A DNA stretch of 64,000 nt, from contig CACDUV010000003.1 in NCBI GenBank assembly GCA_902556065.1, positions 16,052-80,051 on the forward strand, read 5' to 3'. Shown here piece after piece: positions 1 through 7,361 of this stretch. This DNA comes from an uncultured Pelagibacteraceae bacterium (lineage in GTDB: Bacteria > Pseudomonadota > Alphaproteobacteria > Pelagibacterales > Pelagibacteraceae). The translations under genes were made by a program, and so were the position numbers. The notes beneath the pieces are model-generated. The model worked only from the letters and a program-made list of their open reading frames with translations, did not search any database and had not been told where the DNA came from. The first letter of the stretch is position 1; every line of letters starts with the position of its first letter.

Positions 1-1002
1 GTAGATATTTTAAGAGATAAAAAAAAACAAGTAATCGATCAATCTAGGACTATAGGTATTACAAAAAGTAATGTTGAATATTTTAATGAAAATATAGTTA
101 ATATTAATAAAATAATCTGGAAATTAAATAAAATTGAAATTCTTTCTGATAAATTAAATCATGAAAAATTGTTGGAATTCCAAAATAATAATCAAGAACT
201 TTTTTCAATGGTTAGAAGTTTTGATCTTTATAATATTTTAGAAAAAAGTCTCAAAAAAAATAAATTTTTTAAAATACAAAATCTTATAAATTCAGAAAAT
301 ATTCAGAAAAAATATAATCTTTTAATTAATTTAAATTTTTCAAACTTAATTACAAAAAAATTTTTTAGTAAAAAAATTATCAAAAAATATAAAAGCTTAG
401 CCTATACTTTAATACTAGAACATGAAAAAATTGATAATAAAATTGCAAGACAAGTTTTTACAAAGATTGGACCTTTAGCATTTCTACCTATTTCCGATAA
501 AGAAACCTCTATTGTTTATTCAATAAAAAATACTACTAAAATTAAAAAAGAAAATTTAATAGAATTAATTAACTTACACAATCAAGACTATAAAATTAAA
601 AAAATTAAAAAAATTTCTTCATTTGAATTGATGTCTGTGAACTTAAGAAATTATTATCATAAAAATATTTTAGCCTTTGGTGAATTAATTCACAAAATAC
701 ACCCTTTGGCTGGTCAAGGTTTTAACATGACTGTCAGAGATATTAAAATTTTATTAGAGATAATTCAAAATAGGATAGATCTTGGATTACCAATAAATAG
801 TTCTGTTAATGAAGAATTTCAAAAAAATACAAAACATACAAACTTTATTTTTTCAAACGGAATTGATTTTATTTACGAATTTTTCAATTATGAAGGAAAC
901 TTAAAAAGCAATTTTTTTATTAATTCTATTAAATATTTTGGTAACAAAAATTCTTTAAATAATATGCTAAAAAAAATAGCAGATACCGGTTTGAATTATT
1001 GA
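1..1002 (+). CDS. UbiH/UbiF-family FAD-dependent ubiquinone biosynthesis hydroxylase (5' partial)
   Basis: The frame is open from the first base, so the N-terminus with the dinucleotide-binding GxGxxG lies outside the window; 333 codons are visible. The signature HPLAGQGFNMTVRD near residue 231 is the FAD-contacting motif of the UbiH/UbiF/VisC hydroxylases that add ring hydroxyl groups during ubiquinone synthesis at the inner membrane. The opening stretch (residues 15-20, DQSRTI) matches the family's usual N-terminal-half segment. Which ring position it acts on cannot be read from this part. The stop codon abuts the convergent LON-domain gene with no gap. Internal residues are lysine- and asparagine-rich like the neighbours, with no sign of decay. 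Confidence 0.85.
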   Translation, partial: VDILRDKKKQVIDQSRTIGITKSNVEYFNENIVNINKIIWKLNKIEILSDKLNHEKLLEFQNNNQELFSMVRSFDLYNILEKSLKKNKFFKIQNLINSENIQKKYNLLINLNFSNLITKKFFSKKIIKKYKSLAYTLILEHEKIDNKIARQVFTKIGPLAFLPISDKETSIVYSIKNTTKIKKENLIELINLHNQDYKIKKIKKISSFELMSVNLRNYYHKNILAFGELIHKIHPLAGQGFNMTVRDIKILLEIIQNRIDLGLPINSSVNEEFQKNTKHTNFIFSNGIDFIYEFFNYEGNLKSNFFINSIKYFGNKNSLNNMLKKIADTGLNY

Positions 1003-1641
1003 TTATTGAATAGTGTTATTTTCATAGATATCGTGAGTATATGTTTTTAATATCTCAGCAATTTTGTTTTTTCTAATTTCTAAATTTTGAGCTTCTAATA
1101 AAACTTGTTTTTCCTCAAGAGAGAAGGGTGATGCCATAGATAAGGCGTTTATTGTTTCATCTAAACTTTGTTTTTCTAGCGCTTTCCAGTTAATGATAAA
1201 ACCTTTTTTTTCAAATAAAGACCTTAGATCTTTGAAAATTAATTCCAAATCTGAAAATTTAAGATCTTCTTTTTTATTCTCTAAATCTTCAATATAATCC
1301 TCGTAGTTTACTTGCAAAATCCTGTATTTAGTCAAAGTCTCTAATTCTTTAATAGATTTAAATCTTGAGACCCCCTTTAATTCTATTAAATATCTGCCAT
1401 CCTCTGTTTCTCTAAAACTAGTTATTTTCCCCATACAACCCACTTCATATAATTCAGGATGATTATTTTCATTTGTAGTTTTTTTAGGTTGTATCATACC
1501 TATTAATTTATCTGACTTCATACTATCATTGACCATATCTATATATCTTGGTTCAAATATGTTTAATGGGACCGTAGTCTTTGGAAAAATAATAAAGTTA
1601 CTCAGTGGAAAAATTGGTAATTTAGATGGAAGATTTTTCAT
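1003..1641 (-). CDS. LON substrate-binding-domain protein (Lon N-terminal-like, no protease domain)
   Basis: About 212 residues matching the N-terminal substrate-binding domain of Lon: LPIFPLSNFIIFPKTTVPLNIFEPRY near the start and a GCMGKI segment typical of the family. There is no AAA+ or Ser-Lys protease domain, so this is the stand-alone LON-domain type common in alphaproteobacteria, whose role is poorly known. I chose the ATG at 1639-1641 (MKNLPSKLPIFPL) because family members begin just before this motif; a longer in-frame start at 1734 would add 31 hydrophobic residues and run into the divergent sulfotransferase. It ends flush against the upstream hydroxylase gene. Confidence 0.8.
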   Translation of the reverse strand: MKNLPSKLPIFPLSNFIIFPKTTVPLNIFEPRYIDMVNDSMKSDKLIGMIQPKKTTNENNHPELYEVGCMGKITSFRETEDGRYLIELKGVSRFKSIKELETLTKYRILQVNYEDYIEDLENKKEDLKFSDLELIFKDLRSLFEKKGFIINWKALEKQSLDETINALSMASPFSLEEKQVLLEAQNLEIRKNKIAEILKTYTHDIYENNTIQ

Positions 1642-1691
1642 ATATATAATTATTAACAAAATATATATTAATCTTCTATAGTTTTTGACAA

Positions 1692-2549
1692 ATGATAATT
1701 TGGATAGCATCATACCCAAAAAGTGGAAATACATGGCTCCGAGCTATGATAAGTGCTTATTATTATTCTAAAGATGGAACATTTAATCAAAGCTTATTAA
1801 AAAAAATTGATCAATTTCCTACTAATAAGTATTTGGAAGGTTATAAATTTGATAAAAAGATACCCGGAGAAACTTGTAAATTTTGGATTGATGCACAGGA
1901 AAAAATTAATTTAGACAAAAAAGTTAAATTTTTTAAAACTCACAATGCATTTGGTAAATTAAATAATAGCGATTTTACTAACAATCAAAATTCACTAGGT
2001 TGTATATATGTTGTAAGAGATCCAAGAAATGTTATTACATCTTTAAAAAATCACTATCAGTTAGACGATGAGAAAGCTTTTAGTTGGATGACGAATGAGA
2101 AAAATTATATATATAACATTCTTAAGTTTAATGAAATGGGATATAGCGATTTTCAGTTTATAAGTTCTTGGAGTACCAATTATAAGTCCTGGAATATTCA
2201 AAAAAAAATACCCGTTAAACTAATAAAATATGAAGATTTATTAAATTCTACTTATGCAGTTTTCTTAGATATACTTCATTTCATAAGTAAGATTACAAAT
2301 AATTCTCAATCTATAAATAAAAATAAAATAAGAAAAACGCTTAGATCAACTACTTTTGATGCTTTAAAAAAAAGTGAACAGGAACATGGATTTTCTGAAG
2401 CTGTCAGAGATAGAGAAGATAGAAACAAAACAGTCCCTTTTTTTAATCTTGGTCCCAAAAATGATTGGAAAAAAATTTTAGATGAAGAATTTAAAAAAAA
2501 AATACAAAAAGTTTTTGAAAAAGATTTAAAAGATCTAAATTATAAATAA
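1692..2549 (+). CDS. Sulfotransferase domain protein
   Basis: 285 residues. Residues 7-15 read SYPKSGNTW, the 5'-phosphosulfate loop that binds PAPS, and a VVRDPRNV segment in the middle is the 3'-phosphate binding strand; GPKNDWKK near the C-terminus resembles the RKGxxGDWKN motif of cytosolic-type sulfotransferases. It would move a sulfuryl group from PAPS to a hydroxyl or amine acceptor. The acceptor cannot be read, but its neighbours (a second sulfotransferase and an FkbM methyltransferase) suggest a surface glycan or lipid. It is joined to the next gene by a TAATG stop/start overlap, which implies co-translation. Confidence 0.85.
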   Translation: MIIWIASYPKSGNTWLRAMISAYYYSKDGTFNQSLLKKIDQFPTNKYLEGYKFDKKIPGETCKFWIDAQEKINLDKKVKFFKTHNAFGKLNNSDFTNNQNSLGCIYVVRDPRNVITSLKNHYQLDDEKAFSWMTNEKNYIYNILKFNEMGYSDFQFISSWSTNYKSWNIQKKIPVKLIKYEDLLNSTYAVFLDILHFISKITNNSQSINKNKIRKTLRSTTFDALKKSEQEHGFSEAVRDREDRNKTVPFFNLGPKNDWKKILDEEFKKKIQKVFEKDLKDLNYK

Positions 2550-4147
2550 TGGATTTTAATAATCTAATTAAATTATCTGACAATGCCATTAAAAATAATA
2601 AGTTTATCCAAGCTGTAAAATTTCTTGAAGATGCAATAAAAATAAAACCAAATTCTTACGATCTGCATTTAAAATTAGGGTTATTGAATCAACATTTGAG
2701 TAATTATGAAAAATCAATTCACTACTTTGAAAAAAGTATCACTTTTGATCCCAGATCTGTGTCAGCTCATTTCAATCTTGGACTGATTTATTTCAAGTTA
2801 AATAATAAAAATTTATCTTTAAAATATTATTTGAAAGCCATTGATCTAGATCCAAAAAATTTTTTAGTAAGTTATAATTTGGGTAATTATTATTTCTCTA
2901 TTGATGATATAGATAATTCTGAAAAATATTATTTAAAATCAATTGAAATTGATCACAAACAATTCTATCCCTATAATAATTTATTTCAAATATACGACAG
3001 GTCTAATAATTTCATTAAGTTAAAAGAAATAATTAAAAAAATTATTTATATTTTTGGGAGGACACCATCAGTTAAATTTCTAGAAGGAATTTTTGAATTT
3101 AGAAAAAAAAATTATAGTAAAACTATTGAAATATTTAGAAACTTAGAAGTTGATAACAAAGATGTTCAACGCAGTTCCCTCAAAGAAAACATTCTTGCAA
3201 AAAGTTATGATTTTGTTGGATCTTATACTCAAGCATTTAAACATTTTTCTAAGTCAAATTTAATCGTTGAACAATCATTAAAATTAAATTCTAATAAAAA
3301 TAAATACATTGAATTTATTAACCAAAGATTATCTCTTAATTTTGAAGATTTAATTAATTTAGAGTTAGAAAGTGAAGAAATTGATGACCTCAAAGATCCT
3401 GTATTCTTAATTGGATTTCCTAGATCCGGTACAACTCTGTTAGATACAATTTTAAGAACACATAAATCAATAAAGGTCATAGAGGAAAAATCTCTTGTTG
3501 ATGAATTAATTAATCATCTAAATAAAAATACTGGTGGGGAACTCTTAAAATTAAATACAATAGAAAAAAATTTTATTAGAAAATTAAGAAATTTTTATTT
3601 TGAGAGAAGAAAAGCTCTTGTAAGTTATGAAAAAAATACGATTTTTATTGATAAAATGCCTTTAAATATCTTTTATATTCCAGAATTAAAAAAAATATTT
3701 CCAAAGTCAAAGTTCATACTAGCTATAAGAAACCCATGTGATGTAGTATTGAGTTGTTTTATGCAACCATTTTTGCCAAATGATGCTATGAACAATTTCT
3801 TTAATTTAGAAGATACTGCAGAATTTTATGATTTAGTTATGAAGCTATGGAAAAAATATTGTGCTACTTTCAATTTAAATCTGCACATTTTAAAATATGA
3901 AGAAGTAGTAAACAACTTTGATTATACACTAAAGAGTTTAATAAAATTTTTAGAAGTAGAATGGTCAGACGATTTAAAAAATTTTTACTTAACAGCAAGC
4001 AAAAGAGGTATTATTCAAACACCCAGTTATAATCAAGTAAACATGCCTTTGTATACAAATTCTATTGGTAGATGGAAAAATTATAGTAAACAGTTTTCTA
4101 ACGTTGATCCTATATTAAGCAAGTGGATGAAAACTTTTGAATATTGA
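2549..4147 (+). CDS. TPR repeat plus sulfotransferase fusion protein
   Basis: 532 residues in two parts. Roughly residues 1-240 hold consecutive 34-residue tetratricopeptide repeats (recurring patterns such as YEKSIHYFEKSITFDP and AHFNLGLIYFKL). From about residue 285 a second domain shows FLIGFPRSGTTLLDTIL, the PAPS-binding loop of the Sulfotransfer_3/TPST-like type, followed by a LAIRNPCDVVLSC 3'-phosphate strand. TPR-sulfotransferase fusions are known in marine alphaproteobacteria and probably modify proteins or glycans held by the TPR part; the substrate is unknown. It starts inside the stop codon of the preceding sulfotransferase, so the two likely form an operon. Confidence 0.85.
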   Translation: MDFNNLIKLSDNAIKNNKFIQAVKFLEDAIKIKPNSYDLHLKLGLLNQHLSNYEKSIHYFEKSITFDPRSVSAHFNLGLIYFKLNNKNLSLKYYLKAIDLDPKNFLVSYNLGNYYFSIDDIDNSEKYYLKSIEIDHKQFYPYNNLFQIYDRSNNFIKLKEIIKKIIYIFGRTPSVKFLEGIFEFRKKNYSKTIEIFRNLEVDNKDVQRSSLKENILAKSYDFVGSYTQAFKHFSKSNLIVEQSLKLNSNKNKYIEFINQRLSLNFEDLINLELESEEIDDLKDPVFLIGFPRSGTTLLDTILRTHKSIKVIEEKSLVDELINHLNKNTGGELLKLNTIEKNFIRKLRNFYFERRKALVSYEKNTIFIDKMPLNIFYIPELKKIFPKSKFILAIRNPCDVVLSCFMQPFLPNDAMNNFFNLEDTAEFYDLVMKLWKKYCATFNLNLHILKYEEVVNNFDYTLKSLIKFLEVEWSDDLKNFYLTASKRGIIQTPSYNQVNMPLYTNSIGRWKNYSKQFSNVDPILSKWMKTFEY

Positions 4148-4234
4148 TTTTTTTTTAATTTTATAAATACAATAAAAATAGTCTCTTACAAAAAAATTAA
4201 ATACTCTCTATTTTCAATTAATTTAAGAAGTAGT

Positions 4235-4271
4235 CATAGGTCAGTGGTAGAGCGTCTTGTTGCCAACCAGA
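4235..4271 (+). pseudogene. Degraded partial copy of tRNA-Gly(GCC)
   Basis: About 37 nt match the D-arm and anticodon arm of the intact tRNA-Gly at 5408-5482 with a few mismatches, keeping TCAGTGGTAGAGCGTC and the TTGCCAA anticodon loop. The 5' acceptor strand (GTAGTCA instead of GCGGGCA) and the whole T-arm and 3' acceptor are missing, and a C at 4268 breaks the anticodon stem, so it cannot make a functional tRNA. It lies in the 228-bp gap after the TPR-sulfotransferase, on the far side of the FkbM gene from the real tRNA. Confidence 0.85.
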
Positions 4272-4326
4272 TAGTCCACAATTTCTTTTTATTGCAAAGT
4301 CTAGTTAATTTTCAGCATTTATATTT

Positions 4327-4352
4327 TGGATCCATTATAGGATACAGTTGGT
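4327..4352 (+). repeat. Left copy of an imperfect direct repeat flanking the FkbM gene
   Basis: By hand alignment 19 of 26 positions match 5313-5338, including the run GGATACAGT. The two copies lie just outside the two ends of the methyltransferase gene (4376-5206). Together with the tRNA-Gly fragment this suggests a duplicated or inserted segment, but the match is imperfect and the origin is inferred. Confidence 0.45.
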
Positions 4353-4375
4353 TGCAAATATCATGATTAATAATC

Positions 4376-5206
4376 TTAGGTTTTTTTTTTATAAGGATGA
4401 TAGTCACTGTCTGTAATTTCAAATTTTTTCCAAATTTCGTTAAGTTTTATTTTTGTACTACGATGAATGCAAAGCATGTTACATGAAACTATTTTAGGAA
4501 AAATATTTTTAGTATTTTTTAAAAAATTGTCTGGATTGTAAAGTGGTGGTAAATGCCAAAATAATATGTATCCCATATTTTTAATTATTTCTATCAAAGC
4601 TTTTGAAGTGTGAATGTCATCATTTTCAAAATAAAGATATGGTTTATAGTGATCTATTATTTTTTTGGATCCTAAGATAATATTAAGTTCTTGACCTTGC
4701 GCATCGCACTTTATTAATTTTATTGATTTTCTCTCTTTAATATTGTCGTAAAATAACTGGTCTAAAGTTTTTACAGGTACAGTTTCAGCATTATTAAAAT
4801 TAGAACTAAAAATTCTAGAGTCCCCATAATTACTTGCAATATTTTCATCAAAAGTATTCATATATGCTTCACCTTCCTTTGATGATATTGCTATTTTTAA
4901 GACTTTAACATTTTTTACCTCATTGTTCTTAATATTATCTAAAAGTAGTTTATGATTTTGATATTGAGGTTCTATAGCGTATACGAAGCCACCATTTGAA
5001 ACTTGTTTTGCTAATGGAATAGTATGGGTTCCAATATTTGATCCAACTTCGATCATATTTTCATTGTCAGCTAATAATTGTTTTACTAAACTTACCTCTG
5101 CTTCAGACCACTCCCCATATTCTGACAAACTTTTTCCAATATATTGGTCGTTTGAGTAATAGGAAAAAATTCCATGCTTAAATTTTTGTTTAATTATATT
5201 ACTCAT
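4376..5206 (-). CDS. FkbM-family SAM-dependent methyltransferase
   Basis: 276 residues. The motif IEVGSNIGTHTIPLAK (about residues 53-68) is the SAM-binding glycine-rich loop of FkbM-type methyltransferases, followed by YAIEPQ (acidic residue for the ribose) and LIKCDAQGQELNIILG, the family's conserved DxEGxE-like block. Such enzymes O-methylate sugars or small metabolites and are frequent in polysaccharide regions of marine bacteria. It stands alone on the minus strand between a tRNA-Gly fragment and the intact tRNA-Gly, bracketed by imperfect direct repeats, so it may have arrived by insertion at the tRNA. The acceptor molecule is unknown. Confidence 0.8.
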   Translation of the reverse strand: MSNIIKQKFKHGIFSYYSNDQYIGKSLSEYGEWSEAEVSLVKQLLADNENMIEVGSNIGTHTIPLAKQVSNGGFVYAIEPQYQNHKLLLDNIKNNEVKNVKVLKIAISSKEGEAYMNTFDENIASNYGDSRIFSSNFNNAETVPVKTLDQLFYDNIKERKSIKLIKCDAQGQELNIILGSKKIIDHYKPYLYFENDDIHTSKALIEIIKNMGYILFWHLPPLYNPDNFLKNTKNIFPKIVSCNMLCIHRSTKIKLNEIWKKFEITDSDYHPYKKKT

Positions 5207-5312
5207 AATTAAAATATATTATATCAAAACCAAATTTTAAAATTATAGTTAATTTTTTTAGTAAATATTTATTTATAAGTTCTCAAAATTTTTTTAAAAT
5301 TTAAAAAAAAGC

Positions 5313-5338
5313 TGGACTCACTGTGGGATACAGTAAGT
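5313..5338 (+). repeat. Right copy of the imperfect direct repeat flanking the FkbM gene
   Basis: Partner of 4327-4352; it shares GGATACAGT and 19 of 26 positions by eye. It sits between the FkbM start codon and the tRNA-Gly promoter. The rest of the 200-bp gap (5207-5407) holds only A+T-rich sequence and that promoter. Confidence 0.45.
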
Positions 5339-5365
5339 ATTTAATTTAATTAATTTTCTTATTGC

Positions 5366-5394
5366 TTGCATTTCTAAAAACCGCTAACTATAAT
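5366..5394 (+). promoter_or_regulatory. Sigma-70-type promoter of tRNA-Gly
   Basis: TTGCAT at 5366-5371 and a perfect TATAAT at 5389-5394 are separated by 17 bp. The expected start of transcription is about 7 bp before the tRNA 5' end at 5408. This is one of the cleanest promoters in the window. Confidence 0.7.
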
Positions 5395-5407
5395 GTTTTT
5401 TAAACAA

Positions 5408-5482
5408 GCGGGCATAGCTCAGTGGTAGAGCGTCTCGTTGCCAACGAGAAGGTCGAGGGTTCGACCCCCTTTGCCCGCTCCA
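5408..5482 (+). tRNA. tRNA-Gly (anticodon GCC)
   Basis: A full cloverleaf can be drawn: acceptor GCGGGCA/TGCCCGC, D-arm GCTC/GAGC, anticodon stem TCTCG/CGAGA with loop TTGCCAA, and T-arm GAGGG/CCCTT with loop TTCGACC. The discriminator T is followed by an encoded CCA. A good promoter lies upstream and the pterin dehydratase start codon is 6 bp downstream, so the two are probably co-transcribed and the mRNA released by tRNA 3' processing. Confidence 0.97.
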
Positions 5483-5488
5483 AATTTT

Positions 5489-5836
5489 ATGAGTGACGAT
5501 TTATTAAATAAAAAATGTTTACCTTGTGAAGGAGGAGTTATTCCTTTTAATATATCTGAAATTCATAAATATCAAAAAAAAGTTGATGGTTGGGATATTA
5601 CAGAGGATAAAGATAAAGTTTTCTTTCTATCTAAAAAATTTAAATTTGAAGATTTTATAAAAAGTCAAAATTTTGTTAATGAGGTTGGTAAAATTTCCGA
5701 AGAAGAGGGTCATCATCCAGATATAAGTTTTGGTTGGGGTTATGCAGAAATTAAAATTACTACTCATGCTATCAAAGGTCTCTCAGAAAATGATTTTATT
5801 TTAGCTGCTAAGATAGATAAGGCTGCTAATGCCTAA
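5489..5836 (+). CDS. phhB: 4a-hydroxytetrahydrobiopterin dehydratase (pterin-4a-carbinolamine dehydratase)
   Basis: 115 residues starting at ATG 5489 (MSDDLLNKKC). Longer open frames in this register begin inside the tRNA-Gly and are not real. EEGHHPDISFGWGYAEIKI carries the family signature with two adjacent histidines, a tryptophan region and a C-terminal THAIKGLSENDFILAAKID block. The enzyme dehydrates the carbinolamine formed when an aromatic amino acid hydroxylase uses tetrahydropterin; no such hydroxylase is visible in this window, so its partner here is unknown. The last 11 bases overlap the convergent purH stop region. Confidence 0.92.
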   Translation: MSDDLLNKKCLPCEGGVIPFNISEIHKYQKKVDGWDITEDKDKVFFLSKKFKFEDFIKSQNFVNEVGKISEEEGHHPDISFGWGYAEIKITTHAIKGLSENDFILAAKIDKAANA

Positions 5837-7361
5837 AATGTCTTGTCTTAGAAAAGACTAGAATAGTATCTGTATCGTTTGCAAATTTAATAATTTCTTT
5901 GTCTCTAACAGATCCAGAAGGTTGAATTACAGCCTGAACTCCTGATTGAACTAATTTTTCAATCCCATCTACAAAAGGAAAGAAAGCGTCTGATGCTGCA
6001 ACCAAATTATTTCCAAATAAATTAAATTTTCTCATTTTATTAATTGCTATTTCACAGCTGTCCAATCTACTTGGTTGACCTGATCCAATACCAACAATCG
6101 CATCATCTTTTGCAAGAACAATTGCATTTGATTTTACATATCTACAAATATTGAATGCAAAAATTAGATTTCTTAGCTGCTTCGAATTTGGTTTTCTTTT
6201 AGACACAACTTTAAAATCTTTATTTTTAAATATTTTTAAGTCCTCAGATTGAACTAAAATTGCTTCATTTGAGGAATTGAATTTTATAATTTCACTAAGT
6301 GAATAATTTGTTGCATCAATTACACGTAAATTTTTTTTGTTTTTAAATATTTTTAGGGCATTATTATCAAAACCATTAGCTATAATTACTTCTAAAAAAA
6401 GTTTATTTAGCTCTATTGCAAGATTTTTCTTTATTTTAAAGTTACAAGAAACAATTCCTCCAAAAGCACTTACGGGATCACATGCTAATGCAGAATTATA
6501 ACTATCTACTGGATTAGATTTTACTGAAACACCACATGGGTTTGCATGCTTTACTATTACAGTACCTTTGTTTTTTGGTAAAGATTTTGAAATAGTTAAG
6601 GCAGCAAATATATCGTTGTAGTTGTTATAGCTTAATTGTTTTCCTTGAATCTGCTTTAGGTTAGTTGTTAAATTTTTTGAATAGTATCCACTAAATTGAT
6701 GTGGATTTTCTCCATATCTAAGTTTTTCAATTAAATTTGCAGAAAAAACTTTTTTTTCTGGCAAGTGTATATTCACTTTTTTATTAAAATAACTTGAAAT
6801 TACAGAGTCATAGTAAGCAGTTTCTGTAAAAGCTGTCCTAGATAGTTTCTCTCTGAATTTTAACGATGTAGTTCCATTATTTTTATTCATCTCATCTATT
6901 AACTCTTGATATTGATCTGTAGAAGTAATCACTGTTACATCATTATAATTTTTAGCAGCAGACCTAACCATTGTGGGGCCTCCGACATCTATATTTTCAA
7001 TTATTTTTTTGTGATTATTTGTACTTTCTAAAGTTTTTTCAAATGGATAAAAATTTACAATTACTAGATCAATATTTTCAAAATTATTTTTCTTTAAATC
7101 ATTTAAATGTGTTTTATTATTTCTTTTATTTAGGATTCCCGCATGTATTTTTGGATGTAAGGTTTTAACTCTTCCCTCTAAAATTTCAGGAGAATCTGTA
7201 AAATCAGATACTTCTAAACAATTAAATTTTAATTTTTTAATTTCTTTATATGTTCCACCAGAACTAATAATTTTAATGTGATATTTTTTTAAAATTTCTA
7301 AAATTGGTTTTAAATTATTTTTATCTGATACAGAAATAAGAGCTGTCTTTATTTTTTTCAT
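5826..7361 (-). CDS. purH: Bifunctional AICAR transformylase / IMP cyclohydrolase
   Basis: 511 residues, normal length for PurH. The N-terminal MGS-like cyclohydrolase domain (about 1-190) includes SSGGTYKEIKKL and EGRVKTLHPKIHAGIL. The C-terminal transformylase domain holds VKHANPCGVSV, which provides the catalytic Lys-His pair, and the RYGENPHQ block. It catalyses the last two steps of IMP synthesis. The start codon shares a base with the stop of the upstream heparinase-like gene (TAATG on the minus strand), an order also found in other alphaproteobacteria. Confidence 0.97.
   Translation of the reverse strand: MKKIKTALISVSDKNNLKPILEILKKYHIKIISSGGTYKEIKKLKFNCLEVSDFTDSPEILEGRVKTLHPKIHAGILNKRNNKTHLNDLKKNNFENIDLVIVNFYPFEKTLESTNNHKKIIENIDVGGPTMVRSAAKNYNDVTVITSTDQYQELIDEMNKNNGTTSLKFREKLSRTAFTETAYYDSVISSYFNKKVNIHLPEKKVFSANLIEKLRYGENPHQFSGYYSKNLTTNLKQIQGKQLSYNNYNDIFAALTISKSLPKNKGTVIVKHANPCGVSVKSNPVDSYNSALACDPVSAFGGIVSCNFKIKKNLAIELNKLFLEVIIANGFDNNALKIFKNKKNLRVIDATNYSLSEIIKFNSSNEAILVQSEDLKIFKNKDFKVVSKRKPNSKQLRNLIFAFNICRYVKSNAIVLAKDDAIVGIGSGQPSRLDSCEIAINKMRKFNLFGNNLVAASDAFFPFVDGIEKLVQSGVQAVIQPSGSVRDKEIIKFANDTDTILVFSKTRHFRH

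Noticed and set aside
5408..5488. Protein-coding start upstream of the pterin dehydratase, inside tRNA-Gly
   Set aside because: The in-frame ATG-like extension reads through the tRNA arms; family members start near MSDDLL, and ATG 5489 fits.
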